Shown here: piece by piece, positions 1 to 6,176 of the stretch | Layout: each line of letters opens with the position of its first letter | Position numbering within the stretch: position 1 is the first letter of the stretch | Assembly (NCBI GenBank): GCA_036502625.1 | Contig: DASXYG010000134.1 | Span: forward strand, 1-6,884 | Source of the DNA: DASXYG01 sp036502625 | Lineage (GTDB): Bacteria; Actinomycetota; Actinomycetes; Streptosporangiales; Streptosporangiaceae | Direction of reading: 5' to 3' | Length of the DNA: 6,884 nucleotides | The notes under the pieces: model-generated | Told to the model about the DNA's origin: nothing | The model's input: the letters and a program-made list of their open reading frames with translations, nothing else | The model's database searches: none | Translations under genes and position numbers: made by a program

Positions 1-395
1 CGCGTCGCCACCGACGGTGCCAGCACGGTCTCGCCGCGCACGGCCGCGCGCACCGCGTTGGCGAGGTCGGTGCGCGTGGTGTCCTTCAGGAGGTAGCCGG
101 CCGCGCCCGCCTCGACGGCGCGCAGGATGTCGGCGTCCGTCTCGTACGTCGTCAGCACGATCACCCGGGCGGACGGCCGCGCCGCGATGATCCGCTCCGT
201 GGCCGACACGCCGTCGCCGTTCGGCATCCGGAGGTCCATGAGGATGACGTCGTGCGCGCGTACGGACGCGAGCGTCACCGCCTCCTCGCCGGAACCCGCC
301 TCGCCGACGATCGTGATGTCGTCCTCGACGGACAGCATGCCGCGCAAGCCCTCGCGGACGACCGGATGGTCGTCGACCAGGATCACCCGGATCAC
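1..395 (-). CDS. NarL/LuxR-family response regulator, receiver domain (3' end cut by window edge)
   Basis: This is the DNA-binding response regulator of the kinase encoded just upstream; phosphorylated, it would control transcription, probably of its own operon. The 131 visible residues are a complete receiver domain: acidic pair D8-D9, phospho-acceptor D54 in the stretch ILMDLRMP, T82-T83 switch residues and conserved K104 in GYLLKD. The helix-turn-helix half expected in this family lies beyond the left edge, so the NarL/LuxR assignment rests on receiver similarity and on pairing with a HisKA_3 kinase. The start taken is the GTG that overlaps the kinase stop as GTGA. A GTG one codon earlier (398) is equally in frame, but the GGAGG ribosome binding site (complement of 403-407) is better spaced, 7 nt, to the chosen one. 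Target genes cannot be told from the sequence. Confidence 0.93.
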   Translation of the reverse strand, partial: MIRVILVDDHPVVREGLRGMLSVEDDITIVGEAGSGEEAVTLASVRAHDVILMDLRMPNGDGVSATERIIAARPSARVIVLTTYETDADILRAVEAGAAGYLLKDTTRTDLANAVRAAVRGETVLAPSVAT

Positions 396-1582
396 CACGG
401 CACCTCCGCCACCACGTCGGTCCCCTCGCCGCGCGCGCTGTGCACCGTCAGTGTGCCGCCGACCTCGCGGACGCGGGCGCGCATTCCCGCCAGACCATAG
501 CCGCCGCGCTCGGCGCACGGCTCGGGGGTGCCCGCCGGGTCGAAGCCCACGCCGTCGTCGGCCACCGTGAGCACCGCGTGCCCCGCGCGGCGGTCCAGGC
601 GCACGGTCACCCGCGTCGCCCGCGCGTGCTTGCGCACGTTGGCCAGCGCCTCCTGGGTGGCGCGCAGCAGCACCACCTCGGTCGCCGGGGCCAGCGTCGC
701 GCCGCCGCTCGCGGTGTACGCCGCGGTGACGCCGGTCTCCTCGCCGAACCGGTCCGCCAGCCGGGCCAGCGCCTGGTCCAGCGAGGTCGAGGCGAGCGCC
801 GTCGGGCGCAGCGCGGCGACCAGGGTGCGCGCCTCGTCGAGGTTCTCCCTCGCCGTACGCCCGGCCAGGCCGAGGTGGTGGCGTACGGCCCCGGCGTCGC
901 GGCCGAGCTCCGACTCCGCCGCCTGGATCAGCATCAGCAGCGACGTGAACCCCTGCGCCAGGGTGTCGTGGATCTCCGCGGCCAGCCGTTCGCGCTCGGC
1001 CATCGTGCCCTTCTCCCGGGACAGCCGGGCGATCTCCTCCTGGCTGTCCCGCAGCCGATCGATGAGCCGGGCGCGTTCGCTGCTCTGCGTGATGATCCAG
1101 TTGGTCCAGACGCCGAGCAGGATCGAGAACGCCCCGATGATCATCGCGGCCATGATCGTGAACGCGAGGTCGAGCGGCGTCCGCGAGTCGCCGAGGAGCG
1201 TCACGAGCGGCGCGATGTTCAGCAGCACCACAGCGACGATGGCCTGCGGGATGCGCAGCACCACGAAGCACTGCGGGCACAGCACGAACAGGATGAACGA
1301 GCCGGTGCCGGTGATCAGCGACAGCGGGACGAACAGGACCAGCAGCCCGGCGATGAACGCGTACTCGCGCCAGCCGGGCGTCTCGCTGCGGGCGAGCGGC
1401 CGCCCGAGCGCGACGTACACCATGGCCAGCGCCACCAGCAGCGCGGCGCTGGTGATCTGCCGCAGCGCGCCGACGCCGGACAGCGCGCTCAGCACGCCGA
1501 CGCCGATGTATCCGATCGCGTAGTAGAGGTCCCACAGCGCCTGGCCGCGCAGCCACGCGTGCGCCCCGGACGGCGCGGTCAT
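392..1582 (-). CDS. NarL-type sensor histidine kinase with six-helix membrane sensor
   Basis: This is a membrane sensor kinase of 396 residues that autophosphorylates and passes phosphate to the regulator encoded next. Residues about 18-165 form roughly six hydrophobic segments with very short loops and no extracellular domain, so the signal is probably sensed in or at the membrane. A coiled linker (about 166-200) leads to a HisKA_3 dimerisation domain with phospho-acceptor H205 in the motif AAEIHDTLAQG. The HATPase domain (about 300-396) shows the N box around N315, the G1 box DDGVGFD (342-348) and GYGLAGM (362-367). The ATG chosen overlaps the permease stop as ATGA; the same frame stays open further upstream only as non-hydrophobic, permease-antiframe sequence. 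An unusual C102-P-Q-C105 pair lies inside the fourth hydrophobic segment. Kinases of this layout beside ABC exporters often sense antimicrobials or membrane stress; the ligand here is unknown. Confidence 0.93.
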   Translation of the reverse strand: MTAPSGAHAWLRGQALWDLYYAIGYIGVGVLSALSGVGALRQITSAALLVALAMVYVALGRPLARSETPGWREYAFIAGLLVLFVPLSLITGTGSFILFVLCPQCFVVLRIPQAIVAVVLLNIAPLVTLLGDSRTPLDLAFTIMAAMIIGAFSILLGVWTNWIITQSSERARLIDRLRDSQEEIARLSREKGTMAERERLAAEIHDTLAQGFTSLLMLIQAAESELGRDAGAVRHHLGLAGRTARENLDEARTLVAALRPTALASTSLDQALARLADRFGEETGVTAAYTASGGATLAPATEVVLLRATQEALANVRKHARATRVTVRLDRRAGHAVLTVADDGVGFDPAGTPEPCAERGGYGLAGMRARVREVGGTLTVHSARGEGTDVVAEVPW

Positions 1583-2400
1583 TCCTCGCCGCGGCGTGTC
1601 CAGCGGAACGTCGTCATGCACAGCACCAAGCCTCCAGCACACCAGGCGATCAGCACCAGGGCCGTACGGCCGTGCTCCCAGCCGTGCGCGGGCTCGACGG
1701 CGAGCACCCCGTCCGGCAGGAACACCGATCGCAGCCCCTGGCACAGCCACTTCAGCGGGAAGAACGCGGCGATCGTGCGCAGGAAGCCCGGCAACTGCCC
1801 GAACGGGAAGAACACGCCGGAGATGAACTGGAGGCAGATGTACGGGAGCGTCGTGACCGCCGACGCCGTACGCGCCGACCGCGGCAGGGCGCTGATCGCC
1901 ACGCCGAGTAGCGCGCACGCCGTCACGCCGAGCAGGAACACCCAGGCGAACGTCAGCCAGCGCGCGGGGTCGGCCGGAAGCGTCAGCCCGTACGCCAGCG
2001 ATCCGATGACCAGCAGGACCGCCGTCTCGATCAGCGACCCGAGCGCGACCATGACGACCTTGCCGATGAAGTACGCGGACTTCGGCATGGGGAGCCCGGC
2101 CAGCCGCTTCAGCGTGCCGTCGTCGCGGTCGTTGGTGATGCCCGTGCCGAGGCCGACGAACGCGGTGGACATGATGCCGCTGGCGATGATGCCGGCCACG
2201 AAGTACTGCCGGAACGGGATGCCGGTGCCGTCGATGTCGAAGTCGAAGATCGAGCCGAAGATCAGGAGCAGCACGATCGGCAGCGCGAACGTGAAGAACA
2301 GCGCCTCCTTCTCCCGGGAGACCTGCCGGATCTCCAGGCCGCCGCGGGACAGGCCGATGCGCCAGGCGGACGGCAGGGCGGTCGTGCGTACGGCGGTCAT
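1579..2400 (-). CDS. ABC-2 type transporter permease (DrrB-like)
   Basis: This is the membrane subunit of an ABC exporter, 273 residues, working with the ATPase encoded immediately upstream. Six hydrophobic segments can be seen at about 34-54, 65-86, 110-137, 147-171, 177-200 and 240-264. Between the second and third is the cytoplasmic loop typical of ABC-2 permeases (NDRDDGTLKRL, 90-100, followed by PMPK), where the ATPase usually docks. The N-terminus carries the usual amphipathic stretch before the first helix. The start is the ATG overlapping the ATPase stop (ATGA), and the stop overlaps the kinase start in the same way, so the transporter and its sensor appear translationally coupled. 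Substrate is not deducible. The DrrB/NodJ-like family exports drugs, lipids or polysaccharide precursors; the linked two-component pair makes an antimicrobial or lipid substrate the likelier guess. Confidence 0.93.
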   Translation of the reverse strand: MTAVRTTALPSAWRIGLSRGGLEIRQVSREKEALFFTFALPIVLLLIFGSIFDFDIDGTGIPFRQYFVAGIIASGIMSTAFVGLGTGITNDRDDGTLKRLAGLPMPKSAYFIGKVVMVALGSLIETAVLLVIGSLAYGLTLPADPARWLTFAWVFLLGVTACALLGVAISALPRSARTASAVTTLPYICLQFISGVFFPFGQLPGFLRTIAAFFPLKWLCQGLRSVFLPDGVLAVEPAHGWEHGRTALVLIAWCAGGLVLCMTTFRWTRRGEE

Positions 2401-3269
2401 GACCGCGCCCCGTCCCGGTCGCCGGCCCCGTCGGCGGCGATCAGCTCCAGGTAGACGTCCTCGAGGGTCGGGCGGGTGACGAGCAGTTCGGGGACCTCGC
2501 CGCCGAACCGCGCGGCCAGGTCGGCGACGACCTTCGCGGGCGTGTCCGTCTCGACCGAGCGCGGGCCGTCGTCGGCCAGCCAGCTCACGCGGGCGGTGCC
2601 CGCGGCGCGGCCGCCGAGGGCGGCGGGGGTGTTCGTCTCGACGATCCGCCCGCCCGCGACGACGGCCACGCGGTCGGCGAGCGCCTCGGCCTCGTCCAGG
2701 TAATGCGTGGTCAGCAGGATGGTGGTGCCGTCGGCGGCCAGCGATTCGATGAGCGTCCAGAACCGCCGGCGCGCCTCGGGGTCGAAGCCGGTGGTGGGCT
2801 CGTCCAGGAAGATCAGCTCGGGGGAGCCGAGGATGCCGAGCGCGACGTCGAGCCGCCGTCGCTGGCCGCCGGACAGCGCCCGCACCCGCGCGCCGGCCTT
2901 CTCCGTCAGCCCGACCGCCGCGATGACCGCGTCGGGGTCGCGCGGGCTGGGGTAGTAGCCGGCGAAATGGCGGACGACCTCGCGTACGGTCAGCTCCGGC
3001 GCCTCGCCCGACGTCTGGAACACGATGCCGACGCGCGCCCGCCACCTCCGGTCGGCCCGCGCCGGGTCGCGGCCGAGCACCGCCACCTCGCCGGCGTCGC
3101 GCTTCCGGTAGCCCTCGAGGATCTCGACCGTGGTGGTCTTGCCCGCGCCGTTGGGGCCGAGCAGCGCGAACACCTCGCCGTGCGCGATGTCCAGGTCGAT
3201 CCCGTCGACCGCGGGCACGTCGCGATAGCACTTGCGCAGGCCGCGCACGCGTACTGCGGTTTCCGCCAT
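2397..3269 (-). CDS. ABC transporter ATP-binding protein (DrrA/CcmA type)
   Basis: This is the nucleotide-binding subunit that powers the permease encoded next, 290 residues. All ATPase motifs are present and intact: Walker A GPNGAGKTT (38-46), Q-loop Q85, signature LSGGQ (132-136), Walker B LIFLDEP (152-158) and switch histidine H189. A C-terminal extension follows, ending near PTLEDVYLELI (267-277), the usual tail of drug-export ATPases in the DrrA group. The chosen ATG gives a normal N-terminus (MAETAVRVRGLRK) with a GAGA ribosome binding site 8 nt before it; a longer in-frame version would begin within the hairpin/palindrome spacer and adds 21 non-homologous-looking residues. It is the first gene of the four-gene unit, 87 bp downstream of nucS on the same strand. 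Confidence 0.94.
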   Translation of the reverse strand: MAETAVRVRGLRKCYRDVPAVDGIDLDIAHGEVFALLGPNGAGKTTTVEILEGYRKRDAGEVAVLGRDPARADRRWRARVGIVFQTSGEAPELTVREVVRHFAGYYPSPRDPDAVIAAVGLTEKAGARVRALSGGQRRRLDVALGILGSPELIFLDEPTTGFDPEARRRFWTLIESLAADGTTILLTTHYLDEAEALADRVAVVAGGRIVETNTPAALGGRAAGTARVSWLADDGPRSVETDTPAKVVADLAARFGGEVPELLVTRPTLEDVYLELIAADGAGDRDGARS

Positions 3270-3305
3270 AGCGGCATTCTCGCGGCCGCATCGAGGCGCC
3301 GGTGC

Positions 3306-3315
3306 CCACCGGTGG
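3306..3315. promoter_or_regulatory. 10-bp perfect palindrome upstream of ATPase, candidate operator
   Basis: CCACCGGTGG is a perfect palindrome ending 37 bp before the ATPase start. A second CCACCG half lies at 3329-3334. Its position suits an operator for the ABC/two-component operon, perhaps for autoregulation by its own response regulator, but GC-rich palindromes arise readily by chance here. I could not identify a convincing -35/-10 pair for the operon. Confidence 0.25.
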
Positions 3316-3319
3316 ATGG

Positions 3320-3356
3320 GCCCGGTGTCCACCGTTCGACGGACAGCGGGCCGGGC
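3320..3356 (-). terminator. Stem-loop directly after nucS stop, candidate terminator
   Basis: An outer stem GCCCGG (3320-3325) pairs with CCGGGC (3351-3356), and an inner stem TGTCC (3326-3330) pairs with GGACA (3341-3345). A 5-nt bulge and a 10-nt loop separate the arms. The structure abuts the nucS stop codon. There is no T tract, which is common for actinobacterial terminators. It may separate nucS from the ABC operon, or only attenuate read-through. Confidence 0.45.
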
Positions 3357-4019
3357 TCAGAACAGCGTCGGGATGTCGGACTCGATGCCGCGCAGGGCGT
3401 TGTAGTCGAGGATCACGCAGTCGATGCCGCGGTCGCCGGCGAGCACGCGGGCCTGCGGCTTGATCTCCTGGGCGGCGAACAGGGCGCGGACGGGGCGCAG
3501 TGCCGGGTCGCGGTCGAGGAGCTCGCGGTAGCGGGTGAGCTGCTCGACGCCGTCGATCTCGCCGCGCCGCTTGATCTCGATGGCGACGGTGGTGCCGTCG
3601 GAGTCGCGGCACAGGATGTCGACCGGGCCGATGGCGGTGGGGTACTCGCGGCGGATCATCGACCAGCCCTCGCCGAGGGTGGTGATCCGCTCGGACAGCA
3701 GCTCCTGGAGGTGCGCCTCGACGCCGTCCTTGACCAGGCCGGGGTCGACGCCCAGCTCGTGGCTGGAGTCGTGCAGCACTTCCTCGACGTTGATGATCAG
3801 TTTCTCGCCGGACTTGTCGTGCGTGACCGTCCAGGTGTTGCCGTCCTCGCGGAGCGTGCAGGGCGGGTTCATCCAGTTGAGCGGCTTGTACGCGCGGTCG
3901 TCGGCGTGGATGGAGACCGAGCGGTCCGACTTGACCAAGATGAGCCGCGGCGCCATCGGCAGGTGGGCCGTCAGCTTCCCCGCGTAGTCGACGCTGCACC
4001 GGGCGATCACGAGACGCAT
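3357..4019 (-). CDS. nucS: Mismatch-specific endonuclease NucS/EndoMS
   Basis: NucS cuts both strands at mismatched bases and provides mismatch repair in actinobacteria, most of which lack MutS/MutL. The protein is 220 residues, the usual bacterial length. The N-terminal DNA-binding and dimerisation domain spans about 1-110; the C-terminal RecB-like nuclease domain carries the metal-binding catalytic set D134, E148 and K150 (GPVDILC ... AIEIKRRG). The spacing equals that of the archaeal enzyme (D160, E174, K176). The protein ends in DIPTLF, a short hydrophobic tail of the kind known to bind the sliding clamp. The ATG start gives the family N-terminus MRLVIARCSVDYAGKL and has a GGGAGA ribosome binding site (complement of 4029-4034) 9 nt before it. 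It diverges from the small plus-strand gene across a 130-bp spacer that holds a Fur/Zur-like box. No key residue is missing. Confidence 0.96.
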   Translation of the reverse strand: MRLVIARCSVDYAGKLTAHLPMAPRLILVKSDRSVSIHADDRAYKPLNWMNPPCTLREDGNTWTVTHDKSGEKLIINVEEVLHDSSHELGVDPGLVKDGVEAHLQELLSERITTLGEGWSMIRREYPTAIGPVDILCRDSDGTTVAIEIKRRGEIDGVEQLTRYRELLDRDPALRPVRALFAAQEIKPQARVLAGDRGIDCVILDYNALRGIESDIPTLF

Positions 4020-4075
4020 GACGGCCAGTCTCCCATCCAACCGCGTGCGCCGTGGCCGGTTGTCCGCGACTCGAC

Positions 4076-4104
4076 GTGACAATGAAAATCATTATCGATA
4101 CGCT
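4076..4104 (+). promoter_or_regulatory. Sigma-70-type promoter of the small conserved gene
   Basis: GTGACA at 4076-4081 (5 of 6 to TTGACA) and TACGCT at 4099-4104 (TAnnnT) are separated by exactly 17 nt. Transcription would begin near 4111, leaving a leader of roughly 40 nt with an AGGGGA ribosome binding site at 4140-4145. The spacer contains the Fur/Zur-like box. Confidence 0.6.
4078..4096. promoter_or_regulatory. Fur/Zur-like metalloregulator box
   Basis: GACAATGAAAATCATTATC matches the classical 19-bp Fur-box consensus (GATAATGATAATCATTATC) at 17 of 19 positions. The inner 15 bases 4083-4097 (TGAAAATCATTATCG) match the actinobacterial Zur-type sequence TGAAAATCATTTTCA, as I recall it, at 13 of 15. 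It contains the inverted repeat AATGA-AAA-TCATT (4081-4093). It is an AT-rich island in very GC-rich DNA and overlaps the -35 and spacer of the plus-strand promoter, the classical repression position. It lies about 60 bp upstream of nucS on the other strand. The regulator could be Zur, a Fur-type iron regulator or a nickel relative; Zur is favoured from the core. Confidence 0.65.
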
Positions 4105-4149
4105 CACGGTGACCGGCAGTCGCCACGGACACGAGAGTTAGGGGAAGAC

Positions 4150-4536
4150 ATGTCACTGACCGTCTCGGCGGACCTCCTGGAGAAGGCCCGTACGGACGAG
4201 GTCGCCGACCGCGACTTCGTCGACTGCGTACGGGGGTCCCTGCCGTACGCCTGGGGGGTGATCGACGGGCTCGCCACGCGGCTGCGCGGCGAGGGCGGGG
4301 AATTCGCCGACAACCAGGTGCCGCCGCCGGACGAGGCCGCGCGCGGCCAGTTGCTGCGGCTGGTCGCCAGCGACGCGATGCGCGCCGCCGTCGAGCGCCA
4401 CTTCGGCGTGCGGCTGGCGTTCCAGAACTGCCACCGCGTGGCGCTGTTCGCGCCGGGCGCCGACGCCGCCTACCGGGAGTTCGTCACGCCGCGGTCGCAG
4501 CTCCTGAACCAGAGCCCGGAGCTCGTCGACTGCTGA
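4150..4536 (+). CDS. Conserved actinobacterial protein of unknown function (SCO5389 family)
   Basis: This is a soluble protein of 128 residues with no signal peptide or membrane segment. From memory it belongs to the conserved actinobacterial SCO5389 family, named after a Streptomyces gene close to nucS; no function is known to me. The sequence is mixed helical with a conserved-looking middle (EFADNQVPPPDEAARGQLLRLVASDAM, in part, 51-77) and a second block HFGVRLAFQNCHRVALF (84-100). Cysteines at 26, 94 and 128 (the last residue) and histidines at 84 and 95 could bind metal, which is suggestive because a Fur/Zur-like box overlaps its promoter. The start is an ATG 4 nt after AGGGGA; the frame is open upstream to 4018, but that part would read through the promoter and the nucS leader. 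It is followed by a strong terminator, so it is probably monocistronic. Confidence 0.88.
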   Translation: MSLTVSADLLEKARTDEVADRDFVDCVRGSLPYAWGVIDGLATRLRGEGGEFADNQVPPPDEAARGQLLRLVASDAMRAAVERHFGVRLAFQNCHRVALFAPGADAAYREFVTPRSQLLNQSPELVDC

Positions 4537-4552
4537 CCGCCGTACGGGTGTG

Positions 4553-4585
4553 CCGCGCCGTCCCCGGGTGACGGGGGCGGCGCGG
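4553..4585 (+). terminator. GC-rich intrinsic-type terminator hairpin
   Basis: A 13-bp stem (4553-4565 with 4573-4585, one T-G wobble at 4561/4577) closes a 7-nt loop, 16 bp after the stop of the small conserved gene. There is no T tract, as usual for high-GC actinobacteria. It separates that gene from the dehydrogenase downstream. Confidence 0.7.
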
Positions 4586-4605
4586 GCGTATGTGCGGGTG
4601 TGGGG

Positions 4606-4633
4606 CTGATCACCCGGGCCATGGGGTTAGGTT
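4606..4633 (+). promoter_or_regulatory. Candidate promoter for a leaderless dehydrogenase mRNA
   Basis: TAGGTT at 4628-4633 fits TAnnnT and ends 7 nt before the ATG at 4641, so transcription would start at or next to the start codon. A weak -35 (CTGATC, 4606-4611) lies 16 nt upstream. No good ribosome binding site precedes the ATG, which agrees with a leaderless message. Confidence 0.45.
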
Positions 4634-4640
4634 GTGGTCC

Positions 4641-6176
4641 ATGCTGCGAGAGTTCCGCAAGGTCGGAGTGGTCGGCCTCGGCACGATGGGTGCCGGAATC
4701 GCCGAAGTGTTCGCCCGTGGTGGCCTGCAGGTCGTCGGCGTCGAGGCCGACGAGGCCGCGCTGGCCCGGGGCCGTGCCCATCTGGACCGCTCGGTCCGCA
4801 AGGCGGTGGACCGCGGGAAGCTCAGCCCGTCCGAGGGGGAGGGCGTGCTCGGCGCCGTACGGCTGAGCACGTCGTACGACGACCTCGCCGACGCCGACCT
4901 CGTCATCGAGGCCGTGCCGGAGCGGATGGACCTCAAGCACGCGGTCTTCGCCGAGCTCGACCGCATCTGCAAGCCCGACGCGGTGCTCGCCACGAACACG
5001 TCGTCGCTGTCCGTGACCGAGATCGCCGCCGGGACCTCGCGTACGCCGCACATCGTGGGGTTCCACTTCTTCAACCCGGCGCCGGTGATGAAGCTCGTCG
5101 AGGTCATCCACACCGTGGTCACCGAGCCGCAGATCGTGGAGGACGTCGCCGAGTTGGTCCGGGGGCTCGGGAAGACGCCGGTCTCCGTCACCGACCGTGC
5201 CGGGTTCGTGGCCAACGCGCTGCTCCTGCCGTACCTGAACCACGCGGTGCGGCTGTACGAGGCGAAGTACGCCACCCGGGAGGACATCGACACGGCGATG
5301 AAGCTCGGCGTCGGCCTCCCGATGGGGCCGCTCGCGCTGCTCGACATGATCGGGCTCGACACGTCGCTCTCGGTGATGGAGGCGCTGTACGACGAGTTCC
5401 GCGAGCACCGCTACGTGCCCGCGCCGCTGCTGCGCCGCATGGTGGCCGCCGGGCTGCTCGGGCGCAAGACCGGCTGCGGGTTCTACGCGTACGGCGACGA
5501 GCCCGCGCCTGAGCCGGTGACTGTCGAGCCGGTCGAGCCCGACCTCGTGGGGGTGCTGGGCGAGGAGGCGGACGAGTTCGCCGAGCTGTGTCGCGCCGCC
5601 GGATACTCCGTCACGCTGGCCGAGTTCGGCGTCGAGGAGAAGGTGCTCAACGGGTGCGACCTGGTCGTGGTGGCCACCCCGGCGGCGCGCGCGGTGATCG
5701 ACCTGGCGCTGCGTACGGGCCGCGCGGCCGACGCCGTGGGCCTGCGGCTGATCCCCGGCGGCGACGGGGCGCTCGCCGAGATCGTCACGACGGTGGAGAC
5801 CAGCGACGCCGCGGTCGCGCGCGCCATCGCGGTCTGCCGTGCCATCGGCCGCACCCCCGTACGCTGCCCCGACCGCGCCGGGTTCCTGATGGACGCGCTC
5901 CTCCTGCCGCACATCAACGACGCCGTCCGCATGCTGGAGTCCGGCTACGCCCTGGCGTCCGACATCGACAACGCCATGCGCCTCGGCTGCGGCTACCCAC
6001 ACGGCCCGCTGGAACTCGCCGACACCATCGGCCTGGACCGGGTGCAGTCCGGCCTACGCCGCCTCCTCCACCAGTACCGCGACCCCGAGTTCGCCCCGGT
6101 CCCCCTGCTGGAGCACATGGTGGCGGCGGGTCGCGGCGGCCGAGGCGGCCGGGGGCTGCGCACGACGCACGACTGA
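4641..6176 (+). CDS. 3-hydroxyacyl-CoA (3-hydroxybutyryl-CoA) dehydrogenase with duplicated C-terminal domain
   Basis: This cytoplasmic NAD(H)-dependent enzyme should interconvert 3-hydroxyacyl-CoA and 3-ketoacyl-CoA in fatty-acid oxidation or butyryl/PHB metabolism. It has 511 residues. The first half (1-285) is a complete enzyme: GLGTMG dinucleotide loop (12-17), TNTSS (118-122) with the catalytic serine, H142 in GFHFFNP, E154, and N192 in GFVANALLLPYLN; it ends in GRKTGCGFYAY. A Pro/Glu-rich linker (286-302) leads to a second, degenerate half. That half has no GxGxxG loop, R369 stands where His belongs and D418 where Asn belongs, while E380 and the DIDNAMRLGCGYPHGPLELAD block are kept. Tandem 3HCDH domains are known in actinobacterial homologues. 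The tail GRGGRGGRGLRTTHD is a worn version of the usual GRKTGRGF ending and is encoded partly by a repeat. The ATG chosen begins a normal N-terminus; an earlier in-frame ATG (4590) would overlap the promoter. Confidence 0.93.
   Translation: MLREFRKVGVVGLGTMGAGIAEVFARGGLQVVGVEADEAALARGRAHLDRSVRKAVDRGKLSPSEGEGVLGAVRLSTSYDDLADADLVIEAVPERMDLKHAVFAELDRICKPDAVLATNTSSLSVTEIAAGTSRTPHIVGFHFFNPAPVMKLVEVIHTVVTEPQIVEDVAELVRGLGKTPVSVTDRAGFVANALLLPYLNHAVRLYEAKYATREDIDTAMKLGVGLPMGPLALLDMIGLDTSLSVMEALYDEFREHRYVPAPLLRRMVAAGLLGRKTGCGFYAYGDEPAPEPVTVEPVEPDLVGVLGEEADEFAELCRAAGYSVTLAEFGVEEKVLNGCDLVVVATPAARAVIDLALRTGRAADAVGLRLIPGGDGALAEIVTTVETSDAAVARAIAVCRAIGRTPVRCPDRAGFLMDALLLPHINDAVRMLESGYALASDIDNAMRLGCGYPHGPLELADTIGLDRVQSGLRRLLHQYRDPEFAPVPLLEHMVAAGRGGRGGRGLRTTHD

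Noticed and set aside
1583..1918. N-terminal extension of the histidine kinase by 112 residues
   Set aside because: This part overlaps the permease gene, is Arg/Pro/His-rich, and the ATGA overlap start gives a normal membrane kinase.
440..2479. A 679-residue plus-strand open frame opposite the kinase and permease
   Set aside because: It is antisense to two clearly conserved genes and has Arg/Gln/His-rich composition typical of high-GC shadow frames.
1579..4107. An 842-residue open frame on the minus strand running through the permease, ATPase and nucS region
   Set aside because: Its upstream two thirds are Arg/Pro/Gly-rich out-of-frame translation of the ATPase and nucS; only the permease part is real.
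4018..4149. N-terminal extension of the SCO5389-family protein by 44 residues
   Set aside because: It would read through the nucS start region, the promoter and the metal box, and a good ribosome binding site precedes the ATG at 4150.
4626..4636. Iron-regulator (IdeR/DtxR) box upstream of the dehydrogenase
   Set aside because: Only one half (TTAGGTT) resembles the consensus; the other half is absent, and the bases are better explained as a -10 element.
4470..6002. A 510-residue minus-strand open frame opposite the dehydrogenase
   Set aside because: It lies antisense to an intact, recognisable enzyme and shows no domain or sensible composition.
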